A stretch of 57,622 nucleotides of DNA from positions 1 to 57,622 of the forward strand of contig JBGAMU010000012.1 in NCBI GenBank assembly GCA_044222685.1, written 5' to 3'. The stretch's first letter is position 1; every line of letters starts with the position of its first letter. Of this stretch, positions 43,634 to 52,039 are shown piece after piece. The DNA comes from JAEUPI01 sp044222685 (GTDB taxonomy: Bacteria > Pseudomonadota > Gammaproteobacteria > Burkholderiales > Burkholderiaceae_C). Position numbers and translations under genes: made by a program. The notes under the pieces were generated by a model. That model was not told the DNA's origin and did no database searches. It worked only from the letters and a program-made list of their open reading frames with translations.

Positions 43634-45112
43634 TCAGGCCGTGAACCAGTGTTCACGCGCCTTCATGATCAGGGCCTTGGCCTGTTCGTCGTCGATGCCG
43701 GTCAGCTCCTGCAGCTCGTCGACCGCCAGGTCGGCAAGGCCGTCGCGGGTGTGCACGCCGCCGTCGGCCAGCTTGCCGATCAGCTCGGGCGTCAGGCCTT
43801 CGAGGTCACGCAGGTCCTGCGACACCTCGTCGACACGCTCCTCGCGGGCAATCTCCATCGTCAGCAGCGCATCCTTGGCACGGGTGCGCAGCTCGTTGAT
43901 GGTGTCCTCGTCGAACGACTCGATCTCCAGCATCTCCTGCAGCGGCACGTAGGCCACCTCCTCGAGACTGGTGAAGCCCTCGGCGATCAGGATGTCGGCG
44001 ACTTCCTCGTCGACGTCGAGCTTCTCGACGAACAGCTTGCGCACCGAGTCGGACTCCTGCGCATGCTTGGCGCTGGATTCCTCGGCCGTCATGATGTTGA
44101 TGCGCCAGCCGGTCAGCTCGGAAGCCAGGCGCACGTTCTGCCCACCGCGGCCGATGGCGATCGCGAGGTTCTCCTCGTCGACCACCACGTCCATGGCGTG
44201 CTTCTCCTCGTCGACGACGATGGACTGCACGTTGGCCGGGGCCAGCGCGCCGATGACGAACTGCGCCGGGTCTTCCGACCACAGGACGATGTCGACACGT
44301 TCGCCGGCGAGCTCGTTGGTGACCGCGTTGACGCGCGAGCCGCGCACGCCGACGCAGGTGCCGATCGGGTCGACCCGCTTGTCGTGCGACTGCACGGCGA
44401 TCTTGGCGCGCGAGCCGGAATCGCGCGCGCAGCTCTTGATCTCGAGCAGGCCCTGCTCGATCTCGGGCACCTCCTGGGCGAACAGCTCCATCATGAAGCC
44501 GGGCGCCGAGCGCGACAGCATGATCTGCGGTCCGCGTGCGGTGGGGTCGATGCCGGCGATGAACGCGCGCACGCGGTCGCCCGAGCGCAGGTTCTCCTTG
44601 GCGATCATCTCGCTGCGCTTCAGGCGCCCTTCGACGCGGCCTGACTCGATGATCAGGTCGCCTTTGTCCATGCGTTTGACGGTGCCGACGAAGATCTTGT
44701 CGCCACGGGCCAGGAAGTCGTTGAGCAGCTGCTCGCGCTCGGCATCGCGGATCTTCTGCAGGATCACCTGCTTGGCCGCCTGCGCGCCGATGCGACCGAT
44801 CGGCACCGAATCGATCGGCTCCTCGATGAAGTCGTCGACCTCGATGTCGCCGATCTGCTCCTTGGCCTCGAACAGCAGGATTTCCGAGTCCGGCAGCTGC
44901 AGCCCCGCCTCGTCCGGCACCACGTGCCAGCGGCGGAAGGTCTCGTAGTCGCCGGTGTCGCGGTCGACCGCCACGCGGATGTCGACCTCGCCGCCGTGCA
45001 GCTTCTTGGTGGCCTGGGCCAGCGCCGACTCGACCGCGCCGAACACCACGTCGCGGTCCACGCTCTTCTCGCGCGAGATGGCGTCCACCAGCATCAACAT
45101 TTCGCGATTCAT
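43634..45112 (-). CDS. nusA: Transcription termination/antitermination factor NusA
   Basis: NusA binds RNA polymerase, increases pausing and intrinsic termination, and takes part in antitermination of rRNA operons. The 492-residue protein begins MNREMLMLVDAISREKSVDRDVVF, given here in two parts: the polymerase-binding N-terminus MNREMLMLVDAISREKS, then an S1 domain with GTVKRMDKGDLIIE near 140, KH1-KH2 (GVRGSRVNAVTNELAGE near 240, IAIGRGGQNVRLASEL near 310) and two acidic AR repeats. The start at 45112 is 17 bp from rimP. Its product may act on the terminator in its own operon leader. Confidence 0.97.
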   Translation of the reverse strand: MNREMLMLVDAISREKSVDRDVVFGAVESALAQATKKLHGGEVDIRVAVDRDTGDYETFRRWHVVPDEAGLQLPDSEILLFEAKEQIGDIEVDDFIEEPIDSVPIGRIGAQAAKQVILQKIRDAEREQLLNDFLARGDKIFVGTVKRMDKGDLIIESGRVEGRLKRSEMIAKENLRSGDRVRAFIAGIDPTARGPQIMLSRSAPGFMMELFAQEVPEIEQGLLEIKSCARDSGSRAKIAVQSHDKRVDPIGTCVGVRGSRVNAVTNELAGERVDIVLWSEDPAQFVIGALAPANVQSIVVDEEKHAMDVVVDEENLAIAIGRGGQNVRLASELTGWRINIMTAEESSAKHAQESDSVRKLFVEKLDVDEEVADILIAEGFTSLEEVAYVPLQEMLEIESFDEDTINELRTRAKDALLTMEIAREERVDEVSQDLRDLEGLTPELIGKLADGGVHTRDGLADLAVDELQELTGIDDEQAKALIMKAREHWFTA

Positions 45113-45129
45113 CGCCTGTTCGCCTTTCG

Positions 45130-45693
45130 TCAAACTTCGCCGCGCGGCATTTCCGCCGCGGCGGGCCGTGCGCGACGGCCTTTGAAATCCACCTGCGGAA
45201 CGAGCCGCGCTTCGCGCACCTCGTCCAGCTCGAAATCGAGCGCCCGCTCACCCGTGCCGGCTGCCGCCTTGGCCTTGGCTTTCGTCCCGGTCTCGGGCTC
45301 GGCCGCCAGCAACAGCCGCCAGCCGCTGTCGCGCGGCGTCAGCCGCCCACGCCACTTCTTGCGGCCTTGGAACGGCGCACGCAGCGTGAGGTCGACCTCG
45401 CTGCCGGCGAATCGCTGCCAGTCGGCCGGCTTGCGCAGCGGCCGGTCGAGCCCAGGCGAGGAAACCTCGAGCCGCGCGTAGTCGACCGCGTCGACCTGCA
45501 GCGCGAACTGCAACTGTCGCGTGACCCGCTCGCAGTCGTCGACCGTGACGAACTCGCCGATGCCGGTGTCGTAGGCGCGACCGGGCACACGGTCGATGAA
45601 CACGCGCAGCAGACCCCCCGCCGAACGCTCGGCGTCGACCAGCTCGTAGCCGAGCGCGGTCACCGTACGGTCAACTGCCAATCTCCAATCCAT
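45130..45693 (-). CDS. rimP: Ribosome maturation factor RimP
   Basis: RimP assists 30S subunit assembly. The 187-residue protein has ALGYELVDAERSAGGLLRVF at the N-terminal domain, the family mark LEVSSPGLDRPLRKPADWQR near residues 75-93, and a C-terminal SH3-like part with FKGRRARPAAAE at the end. The C-terminal region has an Ala/Lys insertion (KAKAKAAAG). It is the first gene of the nusA operon, and its start lies 86 bp downstream of the leader terminator. Confidence 0.95.
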   Translation of the reverse strand: MDWRLAVDRTVTALGYELVDAERSAGGLLRVFIDRVPGRAYDTGIGEFVTVDDCERVTRQLQFALQVDAVDYARLEVSSPGLDRPLRKPADWQRFAGSEVDLTLRAPFQGRKKWRGRLTPRDSGWRLLLAAEPETGTKAKAKAAAGTGERALDFELDEVREARLVPQVDFKGRRARPAAAEMPRGEV

Positions 45694-45778
45694 CGTCGCG
45701 GATCACCGTGTTCCCAGCGCGACCGTCCGCCGAAACACACCCAGGCTTTGACGGTCTGGCGTTCGGAGTGGGTCGAGC

Positions 45779-45809
45779 AAAAAAAATGGGCTGGAAGAAT
45801 CCGCCCATT
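45779..45809 (-). terminator. Intrinsic terminator in the rimP-nusA-infB leader
   Basis: On the minus strand AATGGGC (plus 45803-45809) pairs with GCCCATT (plus 45785-45791); inside, GGA pairs with TCC around a TTCT loop, with one bulged base. A run of eight T residues (plus-strand A 45779-45786) follows. It lies between the promoter (45831-45859) and the rimP start (45693), so RNA reaching the operon must read through it. The stem is short and bulged, as in terminators that need NusA. NusA dependence is inference. Confidence 0.8.
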
Positions 45810-45830
45810 CAGCGCATTAACGAAAAACGG

Positions 45831-45859
45831 ATTCTACTCTGCAAGACCTGTACCCGCAA
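45831..45859 (-). promoter_or_regulatory. Sigma-70 promoter of the rimP-nusA-infB operon
   Basis: On the minus strand TTGCGG (plus 45854-45859) and TAGAAT (plus 45831-45836) are separated by exactly 17 bp. Both are close to the consensus TTGACA and TATAAT. Transcription would start near 45824, only about 15 bases before the leader terminator hairpin. The remaining 45860-45931 up to fabI has no promoter that I can assign with confidence, although a GAGAAT near 45890 could be a -10 for fabI. Confidence 0.7.
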
Positions 45860-45931
45860 GGCTTGGCAAGCCCCTGCGGCCCCCGTGCGAGAATCGCCGC
45901 CGTCACTGGCTCCGGCACCACCGTCCACCGC

Positions 45932-46723
45932 ATGGGATTCCTCACCGGCAAACGCCTGCTGATCACCGGCGTGCTGAACAACCGCTCGATCGCCTACGGC
46001 ATCGCCCGGGCCTGCCACCGCGAAGGGGCCGAACTCGCCTTCAGCTACGTCGGCGAGCGCTTCAAGGACCGGATCGCCGAATTCGCCGCCGAGTTCGGCT
46101 CCAGGCTGACGTATGACTGCGACGTCGGCGACGACGGCCAGATCGAGCGGATGTTCAGCCAACTCGGCGAGGCCTGGCCCGACGGTTTCGACGGTCTGGT
46201 GCACGCCATTGCGTTCGCGCCGCGGGAGGCAATCGCCGGAGACTTTCTCGAAGGCTTGAGCCGCGAGGGGTTCCGCATCGCCCACGACATCTCGGCCTAC
46301 AGCTTTCCGGCGCTGGCCAAGGCGGCGCTGCCGAAGCTGCGCTCGGGCGCCTCGCTGCTGACGCTGAGCTACCTGGGTGCGGTGCGCTACGTGCCGCACT
46401 ACAACACCATGGGCCTGGCCAAGGCATCGCTGGAGGCCAGCGTGCGCTTCCTCGCGCAGAGCCTCGGCGCGCGCGGCATCCGCGTCAACGGCATCTCGGC
46501 CGGCCCGATCAAGACGCTCGCCGCCTCGGGCATCAAGGACTTCGGCAAGCTGCAGTCGGACTTCGCCGCCGCCACCCCGATCCGCCGCAACATCACGATC
46601 GACGACGTCGGCAACGCCGCTGCCTTCCTGCTGTCCGACCTGGCCAGCGGCATCAGCGCGGAGATCCTCTACGTCGACGGGGGCTTCAGCCACATCGGCG
46701 GCGGGTCCGCGCCGAGCGCTTAG
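45932..46723 (+). CDS. fabI: Enoyl-[acyl-carrier-protein] reductase (NADH)
   Basis: FabI carries out the last reduction of each fatty-acid elongation cycle. The 263-residue short-chain dehydrogenase-like protein has the nucleotide motif ITGVLNNRSIAYGIARA near residue 10, VHAIAFAPREA near 93, LTLSYLGAVR near 140 and the Tyr-x6-Lys catalytic pair in HYNTMGLAKASLE near 156. It has the classical FabI pattern that triclosan binds. The ATG at 45932 gives the normal length; an ATG at 45863 would add 23 residues overlapping the divergent promoter. It ends 29 bp before a convergent decarboxylase gene. Confidence 0.95.
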   Translation: MGFLTGKRLLITGVLNNRSIAYGIARACHREGAELAFSYVGERFKDRIAEFAAEFGSRLTYDCDVGDDGQIERMFSQLGEAWPDGFDGLVHAIAFAPREAIAGDFLEGLSREGFRIAHDISAYSFPALAKAALPKLRSGASLLTLSYLGAVRYVPHYNTMGLAKASLEASVRFLAQSLGARGIRVNGISAGPIKTLAASGIKDFGKLQSDFAAATPIRRNITIDDVGNAAAFLLSDLASGISAEILYVDGGFSHIGGGSAPSA

Positions 46724-46752
46724 GGCCGCCGCCTGCCGCGGCGCGCGGCCTG

Positions 46753-49011
46753 TCAGTCGCGCACGCAGTCGACGTAGTAGCTGCGCCGGAAGCCCTCGGT
46801 GTCGTTCTCGACCAGGCCGTGCACGTCGGTGTCGAAACCCGGGAACCTGGCGTTGAAGTCGCCGGCGAAGCGCAGGTACTCGACGATGCGCCGGTTGAAT
46901 CGTTCGCCCGGGATCAGCAGCGGAATGCCGGGCGGGTACGGCGTCAGTAACGCGGTGGTGATGCGGCCCTCGAGTTCCTCGATCGGCACCCGCTCGGTGT
47001 CGCGGTGGGCGATGCGGGCGTAGGCCTCCGACGGCTTCATCGCCGGCTGCAGGTCGGACAGGTACATCTCGGTCGTCAGCCGTGCGATGTCGCCCTTGGC
47101 ATAGGTCTCGTGAATCGCCTGGCACAGCTCGCGCAGGCCGAGCCGCTCGTACTTGGGGTGCTGCTGGCAGAACTCGGGCAGCACCCGCCACATCGGCGCG
47201 TTCTTGTCGTACTCGTCCTTGAACTGCTGCAGCGCCGTCACCATCGTGTTCCAGCGGCCCTTGGTGATGCCGATCGTGAACATGATGAAGAACGAGTACA
47301 GCCCGGTCTTCTCGACCACCACGCCGTGTTCGGCCAGGTACTTGGTGACGATGGCCGCCGGTATGCCGGTCTTGGCGAACTTGCCGGTCACGTCCAGGCC
47401 CGGCGTCACCACCGTGCTCTTGATCGGATCGAGCATGTTGAAGCCGGGCGCCAGATCGCCGAAGCCGTGCCACTTCTCGTTGGCGGTGAGCATCCAGTCG
47501 TCGCGCTTTCCGATGCCCTCGCCCGCCAGCCGAGGCGGGCCCCAGACCTGGAACCACCAGTCCTTGCCCCAGTCCTTGTCGATCTTGCGCATCGCGCGAC
47601 GGAATTCGAGCGACTCGAGAATGCTCTCTTCCACCAGCGCGGTGCCGCCGGGCGGCTCCATCATCGCCGCCGCCACGTCGCACGACGCGATGATCGCGTA
47701 CTGCGGCGAGGTCGACGTGTGCATCAGGTAGGCCTCGTTGAACAGATGCCGGTCCAGGCGCCGCGATTCGGTGTCGGCCACCAGGATCTGCGATGCCTGC
47801 GACAGCCCGGCCAGCAGCTTGTGCGTCGACTGGGTCGAGAAGACCAGCGTGTCCTTGGTGCGCGGCCGGTCCTTGCCGATCGCGTGCATGCCCTTGTAGA
47901 AGTCGTGGAAGGTGGCGTGCGGCAGCCAGGCCTCGTCGAAATGCAGCGTGTCGATGTAGCCGTCCTGCATCGCCTTGATCTGGTCGACGTTGTAGAGCAC
48001 GCCGTCGTAGGTGCTCTGCGTCAGCGTGAGGATGCGCGGCTTGACCTTCGCCGCGTCGACGCCCGCCAGCAGCGGGTTGGCCGCGATGCGCCGGCGGATG
48101 GCCTCGGGCTCGAACTCCGAGCGTGGGATCGGCCCGATGATGCCCAGGTGGTTGCGCGTCGGCGTCAGGAACACCGGCACCGCGCCGGTCATGATGATCG
48201 CGTGCAGGATCGACTTGTGGCAGTTGCGGTCGACCACCACCACGTCGCCGGGCGCCACCGTGTGGTGCCACACGATCTTGTTGCTCGTGCTGGTGCCGTT
48301 GGTGACGAAGAAGCAGTGGTCGGCGTTGAAGATGCGCGCGGCGTTCTTCTCGCTGGCGGCCACCGGGCCGGTGTGGTCGAGCAGCTGGCCGAGTTCGTCG
48401 ACCGAGTTGCAGACGTCGGCGCGCAGCATGTTCTCGCCGAAGAACTGGTGGAACATCTGGCCGACCGGGCTCTTCAGGAACGCCACGCCGCCCGAGTGCC
48501 CGGGGCAGTGCCAGGAGTACGAACCGTCCTGCGCGTAGTCGACCAGCGCCTTGAAGAACGGCGGCGCTACGCCGGAAAGATAACTCTTGGCCTCGCGGAT
48601 GATGTGCCGGGCCACGAACTCCGGCGTGTCCTCGAACATGTGGATGAAGCCGTGCAGCTCGCGCAGGATGTCGTTGGGGATGTGCTGCGAGGTACGCGTC
48701 TCGCCGTACAGATAGATCGGGATCTCGGCGTTGCGCCGCCGGATCTCGTTGATGAAGTTGCGCAGGTTCACCACCGCCGGGTCGAGCTCCGGTCCGGGCG
48801 TGAACTCCTCGTCGTCGATCGACAGGATGAAGGCACTGGCGCGGCTCTGCTGCTGCGCGAACTGGCTCAGGTCACCGTAGCTGGTGACGCCGAGCACTTC
48901 CATGCCCTCCTTCTCGATCGCCTGGGCCAGCGCGCGGATGCCGAGGCCCGAGGTGTTCTCGGAGCGGAAGTCCTCGTCGATGATGACGATGGGAAAGTGA
49001 AAACGCAGCAT
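46753..49011 (-). CDS. Arginine/lysine/ornithine decarboxylase (PLP fold III)
   Basis: A 752-residue prokaryotic basic amino acid decarboxylase. It has an N-terminal receiver-like wing domain (MLRFHFPIVIIDEDFRSENT, about 1-125). The PLP core contains YSWHCPGHSGGVAFLKSPVG near 185, VTNGTSTSNKIVWHHTV near 255, HFDEAW, and the PLP lysine in STQSTHKLLAGLSQAS near 390. A C-terminal domain with YPPGIPLLIPGERF near 680 follows. Such enzymes make agmatine, cadaverine or putrescine and consume protons. The substrate among Arg, Lys and Orn cannot be fixed by eye; related Burkholderiales enzymes are often arginine decarboxylases. Start at 49011 by homology. Confidence 0.92.
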   Translation of the reverse strand: MLRFHFPIVIIDEDFRSENTSGLGIRALAQAIEKEGMEVLGVTSYGDLSQFAQQQSRASAFILSIDDEEFTPGPELDPAVVNLRNFINEIRRRNAEIPIYLYGETRTSQHIPNDILRELHGFIHMFEDTPEFVARHIIREAKSYLSGVAPPFFKALVDYAQDGSYSWHCPGHSGGVAFLKSPVGQMFHQFFGENMLRADVCNSVDELGQLLDHTGPVAASEKNAARIFNADHCFFVTNGTSTSNKIVWHHTVAPGDVVVVDRNCHKSILHAIIMTGAVPVFLTPTRNHLGIIGPIPRSEFEPEAIRRRIAANPLLAGVDAAKVKPRILTLTQSTYDGVLYNVDQIKAMQDGYIDTLHFDEAWLPHATFHDFYKGMHAIGKDRPRTKDTLVFSTQSTHKLLAGLSQASQILVADTESRRLDRHLFNEAYLMHTSTSPQYAIIASCDVAAAMMEPPGGTALVEESILESLEFRRAMRKIDKDWGKDWWFQVWGPPRLAGEGIGKRDDWMLTANEKWHGFGDLAPGFNMLDPIKSTVVTPGLDVTGKFAKTGIPAAIVTKYLAEHGVVVEKTGLYSFFIMFTIGITKGRWNTMVTALQQFKDEYDKNAPMWRVLPEFCQQHPKYERLGLRELCQAIHETYAKGDIARLTTEMYLSDLQPAMKPSEAYARIAHRDTERVPIEELEGRITTALLTPYPPGIPLLIPGERFNRRIVEYLRFAGDFNARFPGFDTDVHGLVENDTEGFRRSYYVDCVRD

Positions 49012-49139
49012 CGTGAAGCTCCGGGCGGCACAGGATTCGAGGTGCCAGTTTTGGGCAGCGCGCAGTGTAGGACCGATTGCGGCGCATCGTCGGCCGATAC
49101 ACTGCGTCGCAGGGATCCCCGACACGAAAGGCCACGGCG

Positions 49140-49577
49140 ATGGACTGGAGCGCAGCGACAGTGTGGTGGGTGGTGGCGGGTGTGCTGGTCGCCGCCGAAC
49201 TGGCCAGCGGCACCTTCTACCTGTTGATGCTGGCGCTCGGCGCCGCCGCCGCAGCGCTGGCGGCTCATCTGCGCCTGCCGTTCACCGGCCAGCTGGTGGC
49301 CGCCGCCATGATGGGTGGGGGTGCGGTGGCCGTGTGGCACCTGCGGCGCCAGCGCGGACCGGCCAGCGCGCCGGCCGCTTCGAATCGGGACCTCAATCTC
49401 GACATCGGCGAGCGCGTGCAGGTCGTCCAGTGGGACGCGCAGGGACAGACGCGTGTCCACCATCGTGGCGCCGACTGGGCGGCCCGCTACAGCGGTGCCG
49501 GTACACCCACGCCCGGGATGCACGTGATCCGCGCCATCGAGGGCAGCGAGCTGCTGCTCGATCGCGTGCCGGGCTGA
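49140..49577 (+). CDS. NfeD-like membrane protein
   Basis: A 145-residue protein with two or three membrane helices (about residues 8-65, TVWWVVAGVLVAAELASGTF then LLMLALGAAAAALAAHL and LVAAAMMGGGAVAVWHL) and a soluble OB-fold domain (about 85-145) with GERVQVVQWDAQGQTRVHHR. This is the NfeD1b short form, which pairs with SPFH/stomatin proteins. The next gene, 42 bp downstream, is such a protein. The pair probably organises membrane microdomains. The ATG at 49140 follows an AAAGG site. Confidence 0.9.
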   Translation: MDWSAATVWWVVAGVLVAAELASGTFYLLMLALGAAAAALAAHLRLPFTGQLVAAAMMGGGAVAVWHLRRQRGPASAPAASNRDLNLDIGERVQVVQWDAQGQTRVHHRGADWAARYSGAGTPTPGMHVIRAIEGSELLLDRVPG

Positions 49578-49619
49578 GGGTTCGCGCACGTCAACCGTCA
49601 ACCCACCTGGAGGTCCTTG

Positions 49620-50534
49620 ATGGAAATCATCGGCATCGTGCTGCTCGTCGGCACCGTCATCTTCATCTTCCGCGCGATCAACATCGTGCCGCAGCAGCAC
49701 GCCTGGGTGGTGGAGCACCTCGGCCGCTATGACCGCACGCTGGTGCCCGGCCTGCGCTTCGTGATCCCGTTCGTCGAACGCGTGGCCTACAAGCACTCGC
49801 TGAAGGAGATCCCGCTCGATGTGCCCAGCCAGGTGTGCATCACCAAGGACAACACGCAGCTCACCGTCGACGGCATCCTGTACTTCCAGGTCACCGACGC
49901 CATGCGCGCCAGCTACGGCGCATCGAACTACATCATCGCGATCACCCAGCTCGCGCAGACGACGCTGCGCTCGGTGATCGGCAAGATGGAGCTCGACAAG
50001 ACCTTCGAGGAGCGCACGGCGATCAACACGGCGGTGGTCAACGCCCTCGACGAGGCGGCGCTCAACTGGGGCGTCAAGGTGCTGCGCTACGAGATCAAGG
50101 ACCTGACGCCGCCGGCCGCCATCCTGCATTCGATGCAGGCCCAGATCACCGCCGAACGCGAGAAGCGCGCGCTGATCGCCGCCTCCGAAGGGCGGCGCCA
50201 GGAGCAGATCAACATCGCCACCGGCGAGCGCGAGGCCTTCATCGCGCGCTCCGAGGGCGAGAAGCAGGCCGAGATCAACAAGGCGCAGGGCGAGGCCGCC
50301 GCCATCACCGCAGTGGCCGACGCCACCGCCGATGCGATCCGCAAGATCGCGCAGGCGATCCAGCAGCCCGGCGGCGAGCAGGCGGTGCAGCTCAAGGTGG
50401 CCGAACGCGCGGTCGACGCCTACCAGCACCTGGCCAAGACCAACAACACGATGATCGTGCCAGGTCACATGGGCGAAGTTGCGACGCTGATCGGTACCGC
50501 GATGACCCTGATGAAGGGCACCGCCAAGGGCTGA
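49620..50534 (+). CDS. SPFH/stomatin-family membrane protein (QmcA-like)
   Basis: A 304-residue protein with one N-terminal membrane segment (MEIIGIVLLVGTVIFIFRAI) and an SPFH/band-7 domain (about 25-190) containing PQQHAWVVEHLGRYDRTLVPGL-type sequence, here given in part as VVEHLGRYDRTLVPGL, then KDNTQLTVDGILYFQV. A long charged helix (about 185-255) rich in Ala, Glu, Lys, Arg gives oligomers. A GG-less, hydrophobic C-terminus ends GTAMTLMKGTAKG. It partners with the nfeD gene just upstream, in a two-gene unit with a ribosome site TGGAGG. A tRNA follows 25 bp later. Confidence 0.93.
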   Translation: MEIIGIVLLVGTVIFIFRAINIVPQQHAWVVEHLGRYDRTLVPGLRFVIPFVERVAYKHSLKEIPLDVPSQVCITKDNTQLTVDGILYFQVTDAMRASYGASNYIIAITQLAQTTLRSVIGKMELDKTFEERTAINTAVVNALDEAALNWGVKVLRYEIKDLTPPAAILHSMQAQITAEREKRALIAASEGRRQEQINIATGEREAFIARSEGEKQAEINKAQGEAAAITAVADATADAIRKIAQAIQQPGGEQAVQLKVAERAVDAYQHLAKTNNTMIVPGHMGEVATLIGTAMTLMKGTAKG

Positions 50535-50559
50535 GTCGCTAGAATCGCCGGCGTCCCGC

Positions 50560-50650
50560 GGAGGGATGGATGAGCGGTTTAAGTCGCACGCCTGGAAAGC
50601 GTGTGAGGGTTAACAGCCCTCCGCGGGTTCGAATCCCGCTCCCTCCGCCA
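50560..50650 (+). tRNA. tRNA-Ser (GGA anticodon)
   Basis: A complete 91-base class II tRNA with encoded CCA. Acceptor stem GGAGGGA (50560-50566) pairs with TCCCTCC, the anticodon stem CACGC/GCGTG encloses loop CTGGAAA with anticodon GGA (reads UCC and UCU serine codons), and a long variable arm (TGAGGGTTAACAGCCCTC) is typical of serine tRNA. The T-arm contains GGTTCGAATCC. It is followed immediately by a palindromic terminator. Confidence 0.96.
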
Positions 50651-50656
50651 AAGAAA

Positions 50657-50680
50657 AAGGGCGCCGCATGCGGCGCCCTT
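50657..50680. terminator. Perfect 24-bp palindromic terminator
   Basis: AAGGGCGCCGCA is followed directly by its exact complement TGCGGCGCCCTT. On the minus strand it is followed by TTTTCTT, so it is a strong terminator for the branched-chain amino acid binding protein gene (stop at 50703). On the plus strand, only TTGTCG follows, but the hairpin lies 7 bp after the tRNA and may also mark its 3' end. Confidence 0.88.
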
Positions 50681-50702
50681 GTCGTGACCGAGGCCTGGTG
50701 GC

Positions 50703-51833
50703 TCAGTTCAGCGGCACCTTCTTGCCGCCTTCGTACTTGTACAGCGTCATCGCCGGGTTCTTCAGCTCGCCGTCCTTCTCGAAGGCGATGTTGGCTGTGA
50801 CGCCCTTGTAGTTGATGGCGGCCAGCTTCGGCAGGTAGACCTTCGGGTCGGTCGAGCCGGCATCGACCATCGCCTGCACCAGCACGCCGGTGGCGTCGTA
50901 GGTGTAGGGCGAGTACACCTGGAACTGCTTCGGGTACTTGGCGTCGTAGCGCGCGCGCCAGGCGGTGCCGCCGGGCATCTTGGCCAGCGACGAACCACCC
51001 TCGGCGCAGACCACGTTGCCCAGTGTCTTGGCGCCGCCCGACAGCTCGATCAGCTTGTCGGTGCAGATGCCGTCGCCGCCGAAGAACTTGACGTTCGACA
51101 TGCCGAGCTGCTCCAGCTGGCGCAGCATCGGGCCGGCCTGCGGGTCCATGCCACCGTAGAACACGCCGTCCGGTGCCTTCGACTTGATGGCCGTCAGGAT
51201 GGCCATGAAGTCGGTCGCCTTGTCGGTGGTGTACTGCTGGTCGACGATCTGGATGCCCTTCTCCTTGGCGGTCTTGGCGAACACCTCGGCGACGCCTTGG
51301 CCATAGGCGGTGCGATCGTCGATGATCGCGACCTTCTTCAGCTTCAGGTTGTTGGCGGCATGCAAGGCCAGGCCGGCGCCGAGCGCGTTGTCATTGGCCA
51401 GCAGGCGGAACGTCGTGTTGAAGCCCTGCGTCGTCAGCTTCGGGTTGGTCGCCGACGGCGTGACGTGGGGAATGCCGCACTGGTTGTAGACGGCCGACGC
51501 AGGAATCGTGGTGCCCGAGTTCAGGTGCCCGACCACGCCGGCGACCTTGGCGTCGCACAGCTTTTGCGCGGCGGCGGTGCCCTGCTTCGGATCGGCCGCA
51601 TCGTCCTCAGCCACCAGCTCGAGCTTGACCTTCTTGCCGCCGATGGTGACGCCCTTGGCGTTGAGGTCCTCGATCGCCATGCGAGCGCCGTTCTCGTTGT
51701 CCTTGCCGTAGTGGGCCTGGGCACCGGAGACCGGACCGACGTGGCCGATCTTGACCACCATGTCCTGTGCCGACACGGCACCGGCAAACAACCCGGCTGC
51801 GGCCGCCATGATGACGTTCAGTTTGACTTGCAT
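50703..51833 (-). CDS. Branched-chain amino acid ABC transporter substrate-binding protein
   Basis: A 376-residue periplasmic protein with a signal peptide (MQVKLNVIMAAAAGLFAGAV, cut after VSA) and the LivJ/LivK fold: VVKIGHVGPVSGAQAHYGKD, VVGHLNSGTTIPASAVY, VTPSATNPKLT and AIIDDRTAYGQGVAEVF. A strong AGGAGG site precedes the ATG. The permease and ATPase genes (livHMGF) are not nearby, so it works with a transporter encoded elsewhere. Ligand could be leucine/isoleucine/valine or, as often in this order, an aromatic or other amide. The 206 bp upstream, to 52039, holds no clear promoter. Confidence 0.92.
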   Translation of the reverse strand: MQVKLNVIMAAAAGLFAGAVSAQDMVVKIGHVGPVSGAQAHYGKDNENGARMAIEDLNAKGVTIGGKKVKLELVAEDDAADPKQGTAAAQKLCDAKVAGVVGHLNSGTTIPASAVYNQCGIPHVTPSATNPKLTTQGFNTTFRLLANDNALGAGLALHAANNLKLKKVAIIDDRTAYGQGVAEVFAKTAKEKGIQIVDQQYTTDKATDFMAILTAIKSKAPDGVFYGGMDPQAGPMLRQLEQLGMSNVKFFGGDGICTDKLIELSGGAKTLGNVVCAEGGSSLAKMPGGTAWRARYDAKYPKQFQVYSPYTYDATGVLVQAMVDAGSTDPKVYLPKLAAINYKGVTANIAFEKDGELKNPAMTLYKYEGGKKVPLN

Positions 51834-52039
51834 GCAGTAACCTCCTAGTGGATGAGTTGAGACTGTGAGCCCATGGTTGTTTCTCAACGGGCGACACGAT
51901 ACCCCAAACCGATTACCCGGCCATTCCGGGAATCCTCGGGTCGCGGCCTGTCAACGCCGTCTCGGGGACGCTGCGCGGGAGCTGCCGGACGCTTGCCGCC
52001 GAGCCTGCCCCGCCATGCCGTCAGACGACAACGCGGCAG

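Noticed and set aside
42398..44644. Long plus-strand open frame opposite infB and nusA
   Set aside because: Ala/Ser-rich antisense shadow; the minus strand encodes full-length infB and nusA.
45863..45931. N-terminal extension of fabI by 23 residues
   Set aside because: The extension has no FabI homology and would overlap the upstream part of the divergent nusA operon promoter. The ATG at 45932 gives the normal FabI start.
46724..46752. GC-rich inverted repeat between fabI and the decarboxylase gene as a terminator
   Set aside because: Imperfect stem and no T-tract on either strand; too short a gap to separate from coding constraint.
50560..50650. tRNA-Ser as attachment site of an integrated element
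   Set aside because: No integrase, no direct repeat of the tRNA 3' end and no foreign-looking genes were found on either side.
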